Shown: piece after piece, positions 37,100 to 44,494 of the stretch
How the letters are laid out: each line of letters opens with the position of its first letter
How positions within the stretch are numbered: position 1 is the stretch's first letter
Source of the DNA: Paraburkholderia silvatlantica
GTDB lineage: Bacteria > Pseudomonadota > Gammaproteobacteria > Burkholderiales > Burkholderiaceae
Length of the DNA stretch: 64,000 nt
Assembly (NCBI RefSeq): GCF_003096715.1
Contig: NZ_QEOL01000013.1
Coordinates: forward strand, 1 to 64,000
Reading direction: 5' to 3'
Position numbers and translations under genes: made by a program
Notes under the pieces: model-generated
Database searches by the model: none
Told to the model about the DNA's origin: nothing
The model's input: the letters and a program-made list of their open reading frames with translations, nothing else

Positions 37100-37495
37100 G
37101 AAGTCCAGCCGGTCAAACTGGGCGGGCTCATGATGACGCAACGTCCGCACGAACCGCTTGACGCTGTCGTATCCAGCGGCGAAGCCAAACCGGTCCACCA
37201 GATCCTGGTAGATGGCCATGGCGTTGCGCCGCAATCGCAACTGGGCCTCGATGAATTCCCGGTGTGGTTCGCAAGCCGATACCTGGCTGCTTGCCGGTGG
37301 GCAGGGTGGAGGAATTTGCAGCTCGGCGCCGGTGGGCACCGTGGGGGAATTTGCCTGCGCCGCCGCGAATTGCTCCTGGTACTTACGGATCGTCTTCCGG
37401 TCAACGCCCGTGATCCGGGCGATCTCCCGCTGACGTTTGCCTGCGGCGACGAGCGTGGCGATGGTTGTTTGCAGATGCGGCTTCAAGACATTCAC
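37085..37495 (-). pseudogene. IS21-family IstA transposase, N-terminal fragment
   Basis: 136 residues beginning MNVLKPHLQTTIATLVAAG with a helix-turn-helix (QREIARITGVDRKTIRKYQEQF) and ending HHEPAQFDRLDFLPGE just before the DDE catalytic domain would start. A full IstA is roughly 400-500 residues, so about two thirds is missing, and there is no istB. Copies of GTGGGGGAATTTG at 37341, 37608 and (as GTGGGGGATTTTG) 37583 may be element-end repeats. Confidence 0.75.
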
Positions 37496-37582
37496 TCCAA
37501 CAACCCCTCTTCTTCATTCTTCGAGGGGTGCAAGGTAACGTCCTGCCAGACCACGCCAGCATCATGCTCCGCGTGTCTCTAG

Positions 37583-37620
37583 GTGGGGGATTTTGAGGTG
37601 CCCACAGGTGGGGGAATTTG
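37583..37620. repeat. possible IS21 end repeats
   Basis: Two near-identical 13-mers, GTGGGGGATTTTG (37583) and GTGGGGGAATTTG (37608), spaced 25 bp apart, lie just outside the istA fragment. IS21-family ends usually carry multiple copies of a terminal repeat, so this is probably the element boundary, at which the ATPase gene to the right was interrupted. Confidence 0.4.
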
Positions 37621-38202
37621 CCCGCCCATCGGGGTCCCGATCCGCTTCACTGGCCCGGAACGGGAGCGCGACCAGTTGCTCGCGGCTGTCGATCACGGCC
37701 GCGCATTGATCCTGGCCGATCTGCCCGCTGCCTCGCTCACGCAACTCAGACAGTTCGACGCCGATACCGATACCGGATTCTTCGCGGAGCTGGATCGCAA
37801 CGGCTACCGCGCAACCCTGGTCAATGTCATGTCACCGTTCAGTGCCAGTACCCGCACGGTGCGCGAAATGATCGAACTCGCGGGCGAGCAGATTACGTGG
37901 TCGCGGTCAATCAGTGGTTCGGAGATCGGGAAGATTTTTTTATGTGGTATGGCAACGCGAACAATGCGCCCAGTTCTGGACGCACGATGCTGCCGCAGTT
38001 CGGCGGCGTCGAAATCGCGTTGCCCCAACTTCAGGCCGGCGTGCTCGTCGCCCTCGATGAACTGATGCTGACCTTCTCGGCTGCGCGTGAAGATTCTCGA
38101 CTGACGACGCCGCAACGCTCACGCCTGCATCGCTGGATGCGTGCGCTCGATGACCAACTGGACCGGGCTGCCACCTCTCTGGGCCTGACGGAGAACGGAT
38201 GA
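37621..38202 (+). pseudogene. ParA-like plasmid ATPase, truncated and frameshifted
   Basis: Two frames must be joined: GVPIRFTGPERERDQLLAAVDHGRALILADLPAASLTQL ... TRTVREMIELAGEQI, then after a shift near 37890 VVAVNQWFGDREDFFMWYGNAN ... PQRSRLHRWMRALDDQLDRAATSLG. The pattern (DLPA, then VVxN) is that of P-loop ATPases of the StbB/ParA/TraL kind carried on mobilisable plasmids. The N-terminal Walker A is missing, apparently removed at the IS21 boundary. Confidence 0.5.
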
Positions 38203-38483
38203 TGAGCAGCAAGGCATTCGATGAGCTGCTTTCGCGCCTGGAGCCCGAGGACCGCGACCGCATCCGGGAGATGGCGATTGCCTACGGGCTGACCTTCGAT
38301 GACCCGTCCTGGATACCGTTTGCGATCACGCAGATGACGCTGGACGAATTGCAGGATCAAGTCGGCGACGCGTCCGCAGCGATGAAGGAAGCGGCCGATC
38401 TCGCCCTGCGCCGGATCGGCAACAGCGCGCGCAACGTGCAACCAGGTCCAAGCCGTGATGGAAACACAGTCGAAAGCGGTTGA
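38202..38483 (+). CDS. small plasmid-type protein
   Basis: 93 residues, predicted helical and acidic (FDELLSRLEPEDRDRIREMAIAYGLTFDDPSWIPFAITQMTLDELQDQV). Its ATG overlaps the stop of the ATPase gene, and its 3' end overlaps the next gene, so the three form a tight unit. The pairing of a ParA-like ATPase with such small proteins is seen in plasmid transfer or stability operons. Function unknown. Confidence 0.5.
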   Translation: MSSKAFDELLSRLEPEDRDRIREMAIAYGLTFDDPSWIPFAITQMTLDELQDQVGDASAAMKEAADLALRRIGNSARNVQPGPSRDGNTVESG

Positions 38484-38940
38484 GGAACTGCGTTCGGCCA
38501 TACTCGACATCGAACGGGCTTCGCTCACGGAATATCGGGCCGCCCTGGCCCGGTTGTCGGATCAGCATATCGGCCAACTGATCGACGACAGTACGGACGG
38601 CATCGTGCAGGACATGGTTGAACGACTAACCGGCGAAGAGGGGCTGCTGGTCGGCAGCGCGACCCGGCACTCGGCTGCGCTCGACGAGGCCGGGCAGAAG
38701 CTCATCAGGTCGATCGATGCAGCGGTCGCCCGGATCGACGACGCCTCGCGCAGAGCAGCCGCCGCCTCGATGTGGCGGGCCGTCCGCAACACGGGGTATG
38801 TGGCCATCGGAACGATCGCGTTATCCACGGTTTTGATGGCCCGGTCAGTAGTATTTTTCAGTACGCACCACGATATGACGGGCGGAGGTACTTCGCAGGC
38901 ATGCAGCGCACCAAAACGAGCCGAACATAACATCTCATAG
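38458..38940 (+). CDS. membrane-anchored helical protein of plasmid unit
   Basis: 160 residues: an N-terminal coiled helical region (AVEELRSAILDIERASLTEYRAALARL), a second helical stretch (SAALDEAGQKLIRSIDAAVARIDDASRRAAAAS) and one membrane helix near the C-terminus (VAIGTIALSTVLMARSVVFF). It overlaps the previous gene. The layout resembles plasmid transfer accessory proteins, but I cannot name the family. Confidence 0.5.
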   Translation: METQSKAVEELRSAILDIERASLTEYRAALARLSDQHIGQLIDDSTDGIVQDMVERLTGEEGLLVGSATRHSAALDEAGQKLIRSIDAAVARIDDASRRAAAASMWRAVRNTGYVAIGTIALSTVLMARSVVFFSTHHDMTGGGTSQACSAPKRAEHNIS

Positions 38941-39024
38941 CTTCATTCATTGGGCATTCGTGCAACATGAGCCACGGCACGACTCGGAACGCTTGGTAGG
39001 CGAAGAAGCTCAGAATATCTAATA

Positions 39025-40428
39025 TTAACCCTTCTTCATTGCTCGCAAGAACCGGATCGCCCGTTCATCGTTCAAGTGCGCTGTATTGAAGCGAATCCAC
39101 GGCGTAGCTTCACCGTTGGGCCTATGGTAACTCCCGGGCTGGAGCGCAATTCCAAGCTTTGCGGCCTCATTCACCATGACCTCCGAATTATCAATTCCTG
39201 GGAATTTCGCCCAAATAAGCGTTCCACCGCATGGCTCTCCAAGCACCTCCCAACCGGCGTCGTGAAGATGCCCCAACGCGGTAGACAGTGCGCCGTTGAC
39301 TCTGCGGCGTAACCTATCAAGGTGCTTACGATACGCTCCATGTTCAAGCAAGGCAGCAGTCACTCGCTCACTGAAACGCGTTCCACCTAGCCGGGTGAGG
39401 ACCTTTACATCTACAAGCCGGTTGATTCGATCGGCCGTAGCAACCAGATATCCTAACCTCAAAGATGAAGATAAGCTCTTCGAGAAACCGCCGACATAGA
39501 TCACTCGATTTAGCCGATCAAGCGCCGCGAGGCGAGCCGATGGGATTGATTGAAAATCAGCAAACACATCGTCTTCAACGATCATAAAATCATGCTCATG
39601 CGCGAGCTGAAGTAACCTGAATCCCACGTTTGGGGCAACATTAGATCCTGTCGGGTTATGCAAAGCCGTATTAACGAAAAAGACCTTTGGCTTATTCTCT
39701 TTCAATAGATCTTCGACCACATCTATATCGGGTCCGGTTGGCAACCGCCGAATCCCGATCAACCTTATCCCCTGCATTTTCAAAAGGCCGAATAAATTGA
39801 AGTAACCCGGATCTTCAACAAAAACGGTGTCTCCCGGCTTCAATATCAGCCGAACTACCAAATCCAATGCCTCACTCGCGCTGTCGGTTAGCATAATGCT
39901 CTGAGGCTCAACTGCTAGCCCGAAGAAGCGCAAACGTTGCTGGATCTGGCTACGCAAACCTGCGTCGCCTTGCGGCGTCGCATAGTCAATCAAGCTACGC
40001 GAATCCTTTCGCATTGCTTGGCGGATTGCCTGCGTAATACCGTCTACATCGCGCCATGCTTCTGGAATCAAGCCGATGGAAAGGTTAAGTGTGTAATCCG
40101 GCGAAGCGAACTGTTCTCGAACCTGGTTCGACTCCGGGGCAGCAAGGTCGGGATTCACCCCACCGATTGAGCGTTCGAGGTCGACACTATCAGCCACATA
40201 GTAGCCTGAGCCATGTCGAGAATAAAGCAGGCCACGGTTAACCAGCCTGTCATACGCCTCCAAGATGGGGAAGCGGCTGATTTGTTGCTCCGCTGCAAGC
40301 TGCCGGATCGACCATAACTTCTCCCCAGCGTGCAAGCGCCCATCTCGAATAAGCGCCTCAATCTGCCCAACAATCTGTTCTGTCAGAGACAGACTCGATC
40401 CCGCATCCAAGTTGATCTTCATTTCCAT
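39025..40428 (-). CDS. MocR-type GntR/aminotransferase regulator
   Basis: 467 residues. An N-terminal GntR winged helix (LTEQIVGQIEALIRDGRLHAGEKLWSIRQLAAEQQISRFPILEAYDRLVNRGLLYSRHGSGYYV) is fused to a fold-type I aminotransferase domain, with the PLP lysine in YVGGFSKSLSSSLRLGYL and NTALHNPTGSNV. MocR proteins sense PLP or amino compounds and usually act on divergent genes; here it faces the peptide/diiron gene train. Lower GC than the flanking chromosome. Confidence 0.9.
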   Translation of the reverse strand: MEMKINLDAGSSLSLTEQIVGQIEALIRDGRLHAGEKLWSIRQLAAEQQISRFPILEAYDRLVNRGLLYSRHGSGYYVADSVDLERSIGGVNPDLAAPESNQVREQFASPDYTLNLSIGLIPEAWRDVDGITQAIRQAMRKDSRSLIDYATPQGDAGLRSQIQQRLRFFGLAVEPQSIMLTDSASEALDLVVRLILKPGDTVFVEDPGYFNLFGLLKMQGIRLIGIRRLPTGPDIDVVEDLLKENKPKVFFVNTALHNPTGSNVAPNVGFRLLQLAHEHDFMIVEDDVFADFQSIPSARLAALDRLNRVIYVGGFSKSLSSSLRLGYLVATADRINRLVDVKVLTRLGGTRFSERVTAALLEHGAYRKHLDRLRRRVNGALSTALGHLHDAGWEVLGEPCGGTLIWAKFPGIDNSEVMVNEAAKLGIALQPGSYHRPNGEATPWIRFNTAHLNDERAIRFLRAMKKG

Positions 40429-40441
40429 CCCCGAAGGAACT

Positions 40442-40458
40442 GTTGACCATAAGTCAAC
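40442..40458. promoter_or_regulatory. inverted repeat before the MocR gene
   Basis: GTTGACCATAAGTCAAC has perfect 6-bp arms with a 5-nt centre, 14 nt from the MocR start. It abuts the direct repeats at 40460-40495 and may be part of one autoregulatory site. Confidence 0.45.
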
Positions 40459-40459
40459 G

Positions 40460-40495
40460 AACAGTCTCTACAAACTATGTAAACAGTTTATACAA
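40460..40495. promoter_or_regulatory. direct repeats, candidate MocR operator
   Basis: AACAGTCTCTACAA (40460-40473) and AACAGTTTATACAA (40482-40495) match at 12 of 14 positions and are 22 bp apart centre to centre, i.e. two helical turns. MocR regulators typically bind direct repeats of this kind in the divergent promoter region. A weaker inverted half-site (ACTACTGTTC) follows at about 40504. Confidence 0.55.
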
Positions 40496-40644
40496 GATAG
40501 TTCACTACTGTTCATTCCATCTGTCAAATTTTAGCGGAACAATCAACCCGTGCCCCGTGCTGGGCTAAATCAGAAAGGCGACGTGGAAATGGCGATATCC
40601 CCGTTGAATTCGAGCAAAAAACGACGACGCGTCAGGGTCAAGTA

Positions 40645-40663
40645 ATCATGCCATTTGCATGAT
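40645..40663. promoter_or_regulatory. inverted repeat upstream of the peptide gene
   Basis: ATCATGCCATTTGCATGAT has perfect 7-bp arms around CATTT, 116 nt before the peptide ATG. It could be an operator or a short hairpin in the leader. The remainder of 40496-40778 shows no gene. Confidence 0.4.
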
Positions 40664-40778
40664 GGTCTTAATCACGGTGCTGCCTCGGAACGATATGTCG
40701 ATTTGCCAGTAAAACGGCAAGGCCGCTGCTCGCCGGCCTCCAGCGAGCGTTCTTCAATCTTGTTTTTAGGAGAAAGTC

Positions 40779-40862
40779 ATGTCGCAAACGACTACGCAAC
40801 AGCCGGTCATTCTGGTCAAACCGCGCAACACGCGTCCGGTACTGATCCCCGTTCATCTGTAA
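40779..40862 (+). CDS. 27-residue peptide, candidate RiPP precursor
   Basis: ATG at 40779 with AGGAG six nt upstream and TAA at 40860-40862. Residues 1-8 are Ser/Thr/Gln-rich (MSQTTTQQ). The remainder contains two similar hydrophobic blocks, PVILV (9-13) and PVLIPV (20-25), separated by Lys14, Pro15, Arg16, Asn17, Thr18 and Arg19, and ends His26-Leu27. No Cys, Trp, Tyr, Asp or Glu. It is first in a train of oxidase-like genes whose N-terminal domains resemble peptide-binding winged helices, so a modified precursor is the favoured reading; a leader peptide for attenuation is the alternative. Confidence 0.7.
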   Translation: MSQTTTQQPVILVKPRNTRPVLIPVHL

Positions 40863-40943
40863 AAGAACGGCTCTCCGATAGGACCCGGCGCCATCGAAAC
40901 ATTGATGGCTCCGGTTGTACGATCAATATGCTTGGAGCATAGC

Positions 40944-41939
40944 GTGGATCAAATCATCTCGGAGTCGCGAAAATTCTGCCTGAACTCGTCCGTGGTTTCG
41001 CATACGCCGCTCATAGTCAGAACCGCGGCCGGCGATGAATTTGAACTGGAGACGGGTGCAATCACGGCGGATGAAACGGCTAGTTTGCTGAACAGCCTCA
41101 CTGAAGAGAGGGATGTAGCCCAACTCGCAAGCCTTCTCCCCACTCGATCAACAGAGTATGTTCACACGCTCGTTGACCACTTGGCTGTGCACGGAATAAT
41201 CCGTCCTGTAGTGCCATCAATCGGAAGGACCGGCTTGGATGCACTGCTCGAAATAGAGGACCTCTCGAACCGTCTGCTATATCAAACGCTTTACCGCAAC
41301 GAGTTCTGGATCAATTGCTCGAATGCTACGAAGCCAGGTGATATTCCCCAATCCGTGATCTACGGCATGGTCATCGAGAACTATCACTTTCTCTTCCGGG
41401 AAAGCTACTTCGATGCTCCGGTTCTGTCATACGTTCCGAATACTGATGTCCGACTCGCTATGAACGAGTTCTTCGCCGAGGAATACGGTCACGATGAACT
41501 ACTCTTGAAATCGCTCAATCAGATCGGTATTTCGCGAGAAGACTTGGCTCACACAGTACCGCTACCTCAGACCATGGCGCTTTGCAACAGTTTAGCCTAT
41601 TGGTCTCACAACGATCCGCTCTTTTTTTTCACGACGCTCGGAATTCTGGAGGGCAAGGATATCCGGCAAGACTCGTTCCTCGACGCCGCATATCGCATTG
41701 GCATAGACTCTGATTTTCTGAAGCCGGTGAAAGCACACTCCGACATCAATCTTCAAGGCGAGCACGGCAGCCTCACGCGAAAAATTTTCTCGAAAATTCC
41801 GGTCGTCGACAACGAAACGATGCGGCGTATGCGTGCACTGACACACCTGTTCATCGAACTTTACGACGCATTCTACTCCTCTGTCTGGCAGCATTATTCG
41901 AGTACTGGCGAACTCCTTCGGCGGATCGACAAGCTTTGA
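40944..41939 (+). CDS. heme-oxygenase-like diiron protein 1 with RRE-like N-terminus
   Basis: About 331 residues. The N-terminal ~90 residues (PLIVRTAAGDEFELETGAITADETASLLNSLTEERDVAQLASLL ... LVDHLAVHGIIRPV) look like a small sheet plus winged helix, as in RiPP recognition elements. The rest is an iron-containing redox (Haem_oxygenas_2/HDO) fold with ENYHFLF, EEYGHDE, GILEGK and HSDINLQGEH as metal-ligand candidates. GTG at 40944 has GGAG six nt upstream; ATG at 40905 in the same frame is the alternative. Reaction unknown. Confidence 0.75.
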   Translation: MDQIISESRKFCLNSSVVSHTPLIVRTAAGDEFELETGAITADETASLLNSLTEERDVAQLASLLPTRSTEYVHTLVDHLAVHGIIRPVVPSIGRTGLDALLEIEDLSNRLLYQTLYRNEFWINCSNATKPGDIPQSVIYGMVIENYHFLFRESYFDAPVLSYVPNTDVRLAMNEFFAEEYGHDELLLKSLNQIGISREDLAHTVPLPQTMALCNSLAYWSHNDPLFFFTTLGILEGKDIRQDSFLDAAYRIGIDSDFLKPVKAHSDINLQGEHGSLTRKIFSKIPVVDNETMRRMRALTHLFIELYDAFYSSVWQHYSSTGELLRRIDKL

Positions 41940-41962
41940 TCATCCTTTGAGGTAAGAATATC

Positions 41963-42970
41963 ATGCAAGCACCGGGAACCACAGAACTCTTCAATTTTCC
42001 GACGTTGCGCTCGGGTGTCGAAATCGAGGGCAGCGAGGACGGCATTGCGCTGATCTACGGCAATCAGTCATGTGATATTTCTACTAGCGGTGACGCCAAA
42101 CAGTCGATGCGCGCATTGGTTAACGCCTTAAAGGACGGAAATTCGTCTATTGACGATTTACGCGTTCGTCACCAATCGCTTGCAACATCAATCGATCCGC
42201 TTTTAGAAGAGCTGGATCGCTTGGGGCTGGTTACGGAGTCGAAATTCGAATGGCCACTTGACGCACGTTCCGGCCAAGAATTCAACTCACATATTCGTGA
42301 CCTTGCTATCCGTGCCACGCGTACCCGTTGCAAGTCGAGGCTGTTCTCAATGATGAAAGATGGTTCCTTGACACGCGAAATGCTTATCGGGTACGCGCTC
42401 GAATACTATTACCTCGTTCGCGAAGCGCCTGGGCTCATCGCACCTGCGCTTTCGCAGGCCGATAGTCGAAGGAACAGGCAGGCGGTTCAGCGCTTTCTGG
42501 TGTCCGAACTCGATCACGACTTAATGCTTGCCGACTGCCTCAATGCAGCCGGAATCGATATTTCACAAGGAAAGCTCGATTATCTGATACCACTTCCCTC
42601 CACATTCGCACTTTGCGCAGCGCTTGGTGTATATGCCAAGCAACATCTTCTTTCCTTCAAAAGCATTCTCTTTTTATTCGAAATACCAAGTATTCGCTTC
42701 AACGATATGCTCTCTACATATTGTTCCAAGGTAGGTCTCCCTGACGGCTTCTCAGCGCCGCTGTTCAACCACGCGAACATTAACGACTCGCTTGATCATG
42801 AAGACGTGACCGCAGATTTGCTAAACGATTTGACTGCGATCTCGCGAGAAGAACAACTTGTCGTCGAGAAAAACGTTGTACTAACAGTTGAGACGATGGC
42901 CCAGCAGGAAGAAGAGATCATCAACTATTACGGGCAGCCAAACGCAGTCATTCCCCGAATTTTCCAGTGA
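41963..42970 (+). CDS. heme-oxygenase-like diiron protein 2 with RRE-like N-terminus
   Basis: 335 residues, paralogous to its neighbours. The N-terminus (GVEIEGSEDGIALIYGNQSCDIST ... LLEELDRLGLVTES) again suggests a winged-helix peptide-binding domain. The C-terminal helical domain shows EYYYLVREAP, SELDHDLM, LFEIPS and HANINDSLDH. Relative to the others the first motif has Tyr where His is expected (EYYY versus ENYH and EQYH), so this copy may have altered metal binding or be a partner subunit. GAGGTAAG precedes the ATG; 23 nt after gene 1. Confidence 0.75.
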   Translation: MQAPGTTELFNFPTLRSGVEIEGSEDGIALIYGNQSCDISTSGDAKQSMRALVNALKDGNSSIDDLRVRHQSLATSIDPLLEELDRLGLVTESKFEWPLDARSGQEFNSHIRDLAIRATRTRCKSRLFSMMKDGSLTREMLIGYALEYYYLVREAPGLIAPALSQADSRRNRQAVQRFLVSELDHDLMLADCLNAAGIDISQGKLDYLIPLPSTFALCAALGVYAKQHLLSFKSILFLFEIPSIRFNDMLSTYCSKVGLPDGFSAPLFNHANINDSLDHEDVTADLLNDLTAISREEQLVVEKNVVLTVETMAQQEEEIINYYGQPNAVIPRIFQ

Positions 42971-42994
42971 TTCTGCATGCAGGGAGTTCAAATC

Positions 42995-44494
42995 ATGGAA
43001 GCTTGGCAGATCCATCGCTATGACAAGCCGTGCCTCGTTCCACTTTCGGCCCAACTCGATGAAGACGGACAGACGGTACTACTGAGTGCGGAATCGAACG
43101 AATATGAGATTGCGTCGACTGAGGTCGATGGCCCGCGACTGCTCGATAGTCTCCTTTCAATGGGCGATCCAAATGCTCAGATTTGGTCCGACATCAAAGA
43201 TGGGCTGGCACTCCCTTGGCAACAATCGTTAGCGAAGCAGCTTGATGAACTGTCGCTCGTGCAGAGCAAGCCAGCCGACGAAAACGTGCTGAACGAATTG
43301 GGTAGCCTTTACGAACGATTGGTACAGAATGCCGCCGAAACGCTGGTCAAGATATCAGGCGATAGACCTGACGCGTATCGAAAAGCGATTTCTACCTTTG
43401 TTCGTATCCTCGACCTATCGCTGCCGCAAGCCGACGCGTTTTCTGTCTCAGACATCCCCAAAGTCAACGGCAACGGTGGAGATAACTTCGCCATACAGAC
43501 ATTCTTCCTACAGAGAATTTATGTGGAGGAAAATCTGCCGATCATAGCACCGCTCTGGCGACAAGTTCTACGCATGACAGGACGTCGACTCGGTATGACG
43601 TTCGCCGATGATGGACTCTCCCCTCCCACTCAAACAACGGTGATCTGTGCTGGGCTCTATTGCACCGCGCACGTAGAAACCTACTTGATGTGTCTCGTTG
43701 ATCTCGTGCACCTTGCGACGACAGAAGATTGCGTTCGCCGCATCAAGATAGAAACGTCGTGCGATCATGTTGACACTGGCCTCAATTTCATGCGCCGCGC
43801 CGAACAATTTGCCCTATCCGGCCTCACTCGTCTCGGGGAGTCACGTTTCGTCAAGAGGATCAACGACGATGCGGCGCAATTTGGTCCAGTCGTACAAGGT
43901 CTTTTCATCGAGCAGTATCACGTGACTCAGCGCTTCGTCGAAATCATAGCCCCACTGATGACCAAACGCACCCGCTCGCCGGTCAAGCAACGTGCCTATC
44001 GTTATTTTCAGGAAGAACTTGGGCACGAGGCCTTCGAGCGTGCCACATGCATCGCGCTTGGCGTGGGTGCAGAGCAGCTCGACGCAGCATTGCCGCTCCC
44101 GTTGTTTCAGGCTTACGTAGATGCATTCACAGTACTTGGTCGTTACGACTCCATCGGCTACATGAGTTCGATCATGGTCACCGAGGGCATGCTAGGCGTC
44201 GACAATCCAGTTCATCACCGTCTCGAAGTGCTGGCATCCTCGAAAGTCGACTATCAGCGCGTCGCGAAGCGACATGATGATCTGAATGTCGAATTGAATC
44301 ATGCCTCGCTATCTCGATTGTTCTTCGAAGAAGTGGGGGCCATTTCACCCGAGGCCCAGGAACGTGCGCTCGCTAGTCTTGCGTTCCTTATCGAACTAAA
44401 TTTCCGCGCGATGGATCAGGCTGCTGATTTTTATGGCGATCAGAGCGACCTGACGATGTGCTCGCTCGCAACCTATGCGACAGCGCTTAAGTGA
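42995..44494 (+). CDS. heme-oxygenase-like diiron protein 3, extended
   Basis: 499 residues. N-terminal RRE-like segment (CLVPLSAQLDEDGQTVLLSAESNEYEIAS ... LAKQLDELSLVQ), then an extra helical region of about 170 residues not seen in the other two, then an HDO domain with EQYHVTQRF, QEELGHEAF, MVTEGM and RHDDLNVELNH. The extra region could be a degenerate second helical domain. The ATG at 42995 has GGGAG upstream (the ATG at 42977 would add six residues). Its stop overlaps the aminotransferase start. Confidence 0.75.
   Translation: MEAWQIHRYDKPCLVPLSAQLDEDGQTVLLSAESNEYEIASTEVDGPRLLDSLLSMGDPNAQIWSDIKDGLALPWQQSLAKQLDELSLVQSKPADENVLNELGSLYERLVQNAAETLVKISGDRPDAYRKAISTFVRILDLSLPQADAFSVSDIPKVNGNGGDNFAIQTFFLQRIYVEENLPIIAPLWRQVLRMTGRRLGMTFADDGLSPPTQTTVICAGLYCTAHVETYLMCLVDLVHLATTEDCVRRIKIETSCDHVDTGLNFMRRAEQFALSGLTRLGESRFVKRINDDAAQFGPVVQGLFIEQYHVTQRFVEIIAPLMTKRTRSPVKQRAYRYFQEELGHEAFERATCIALGVGAEQLDAALPLPLFQAYVDAFTVLGRYDSIGYMSSIMVTEGMLGVDNPVHHRLEVLASSKVDYQRVAKRHDDLNVELNHASLSRLFFEEVGAISPEAQERALASLAFLIELNFRAMDQAADFYGDQSDLTMCSLATYATALK

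Noticed and set aside
40655..40942. 95-codon plus frame overlapping the peptide gene
   Set aside because: No ribosome binding site and low-quality composition; the 27-codon frame inside it has a strong AGGAG and precise spacing.
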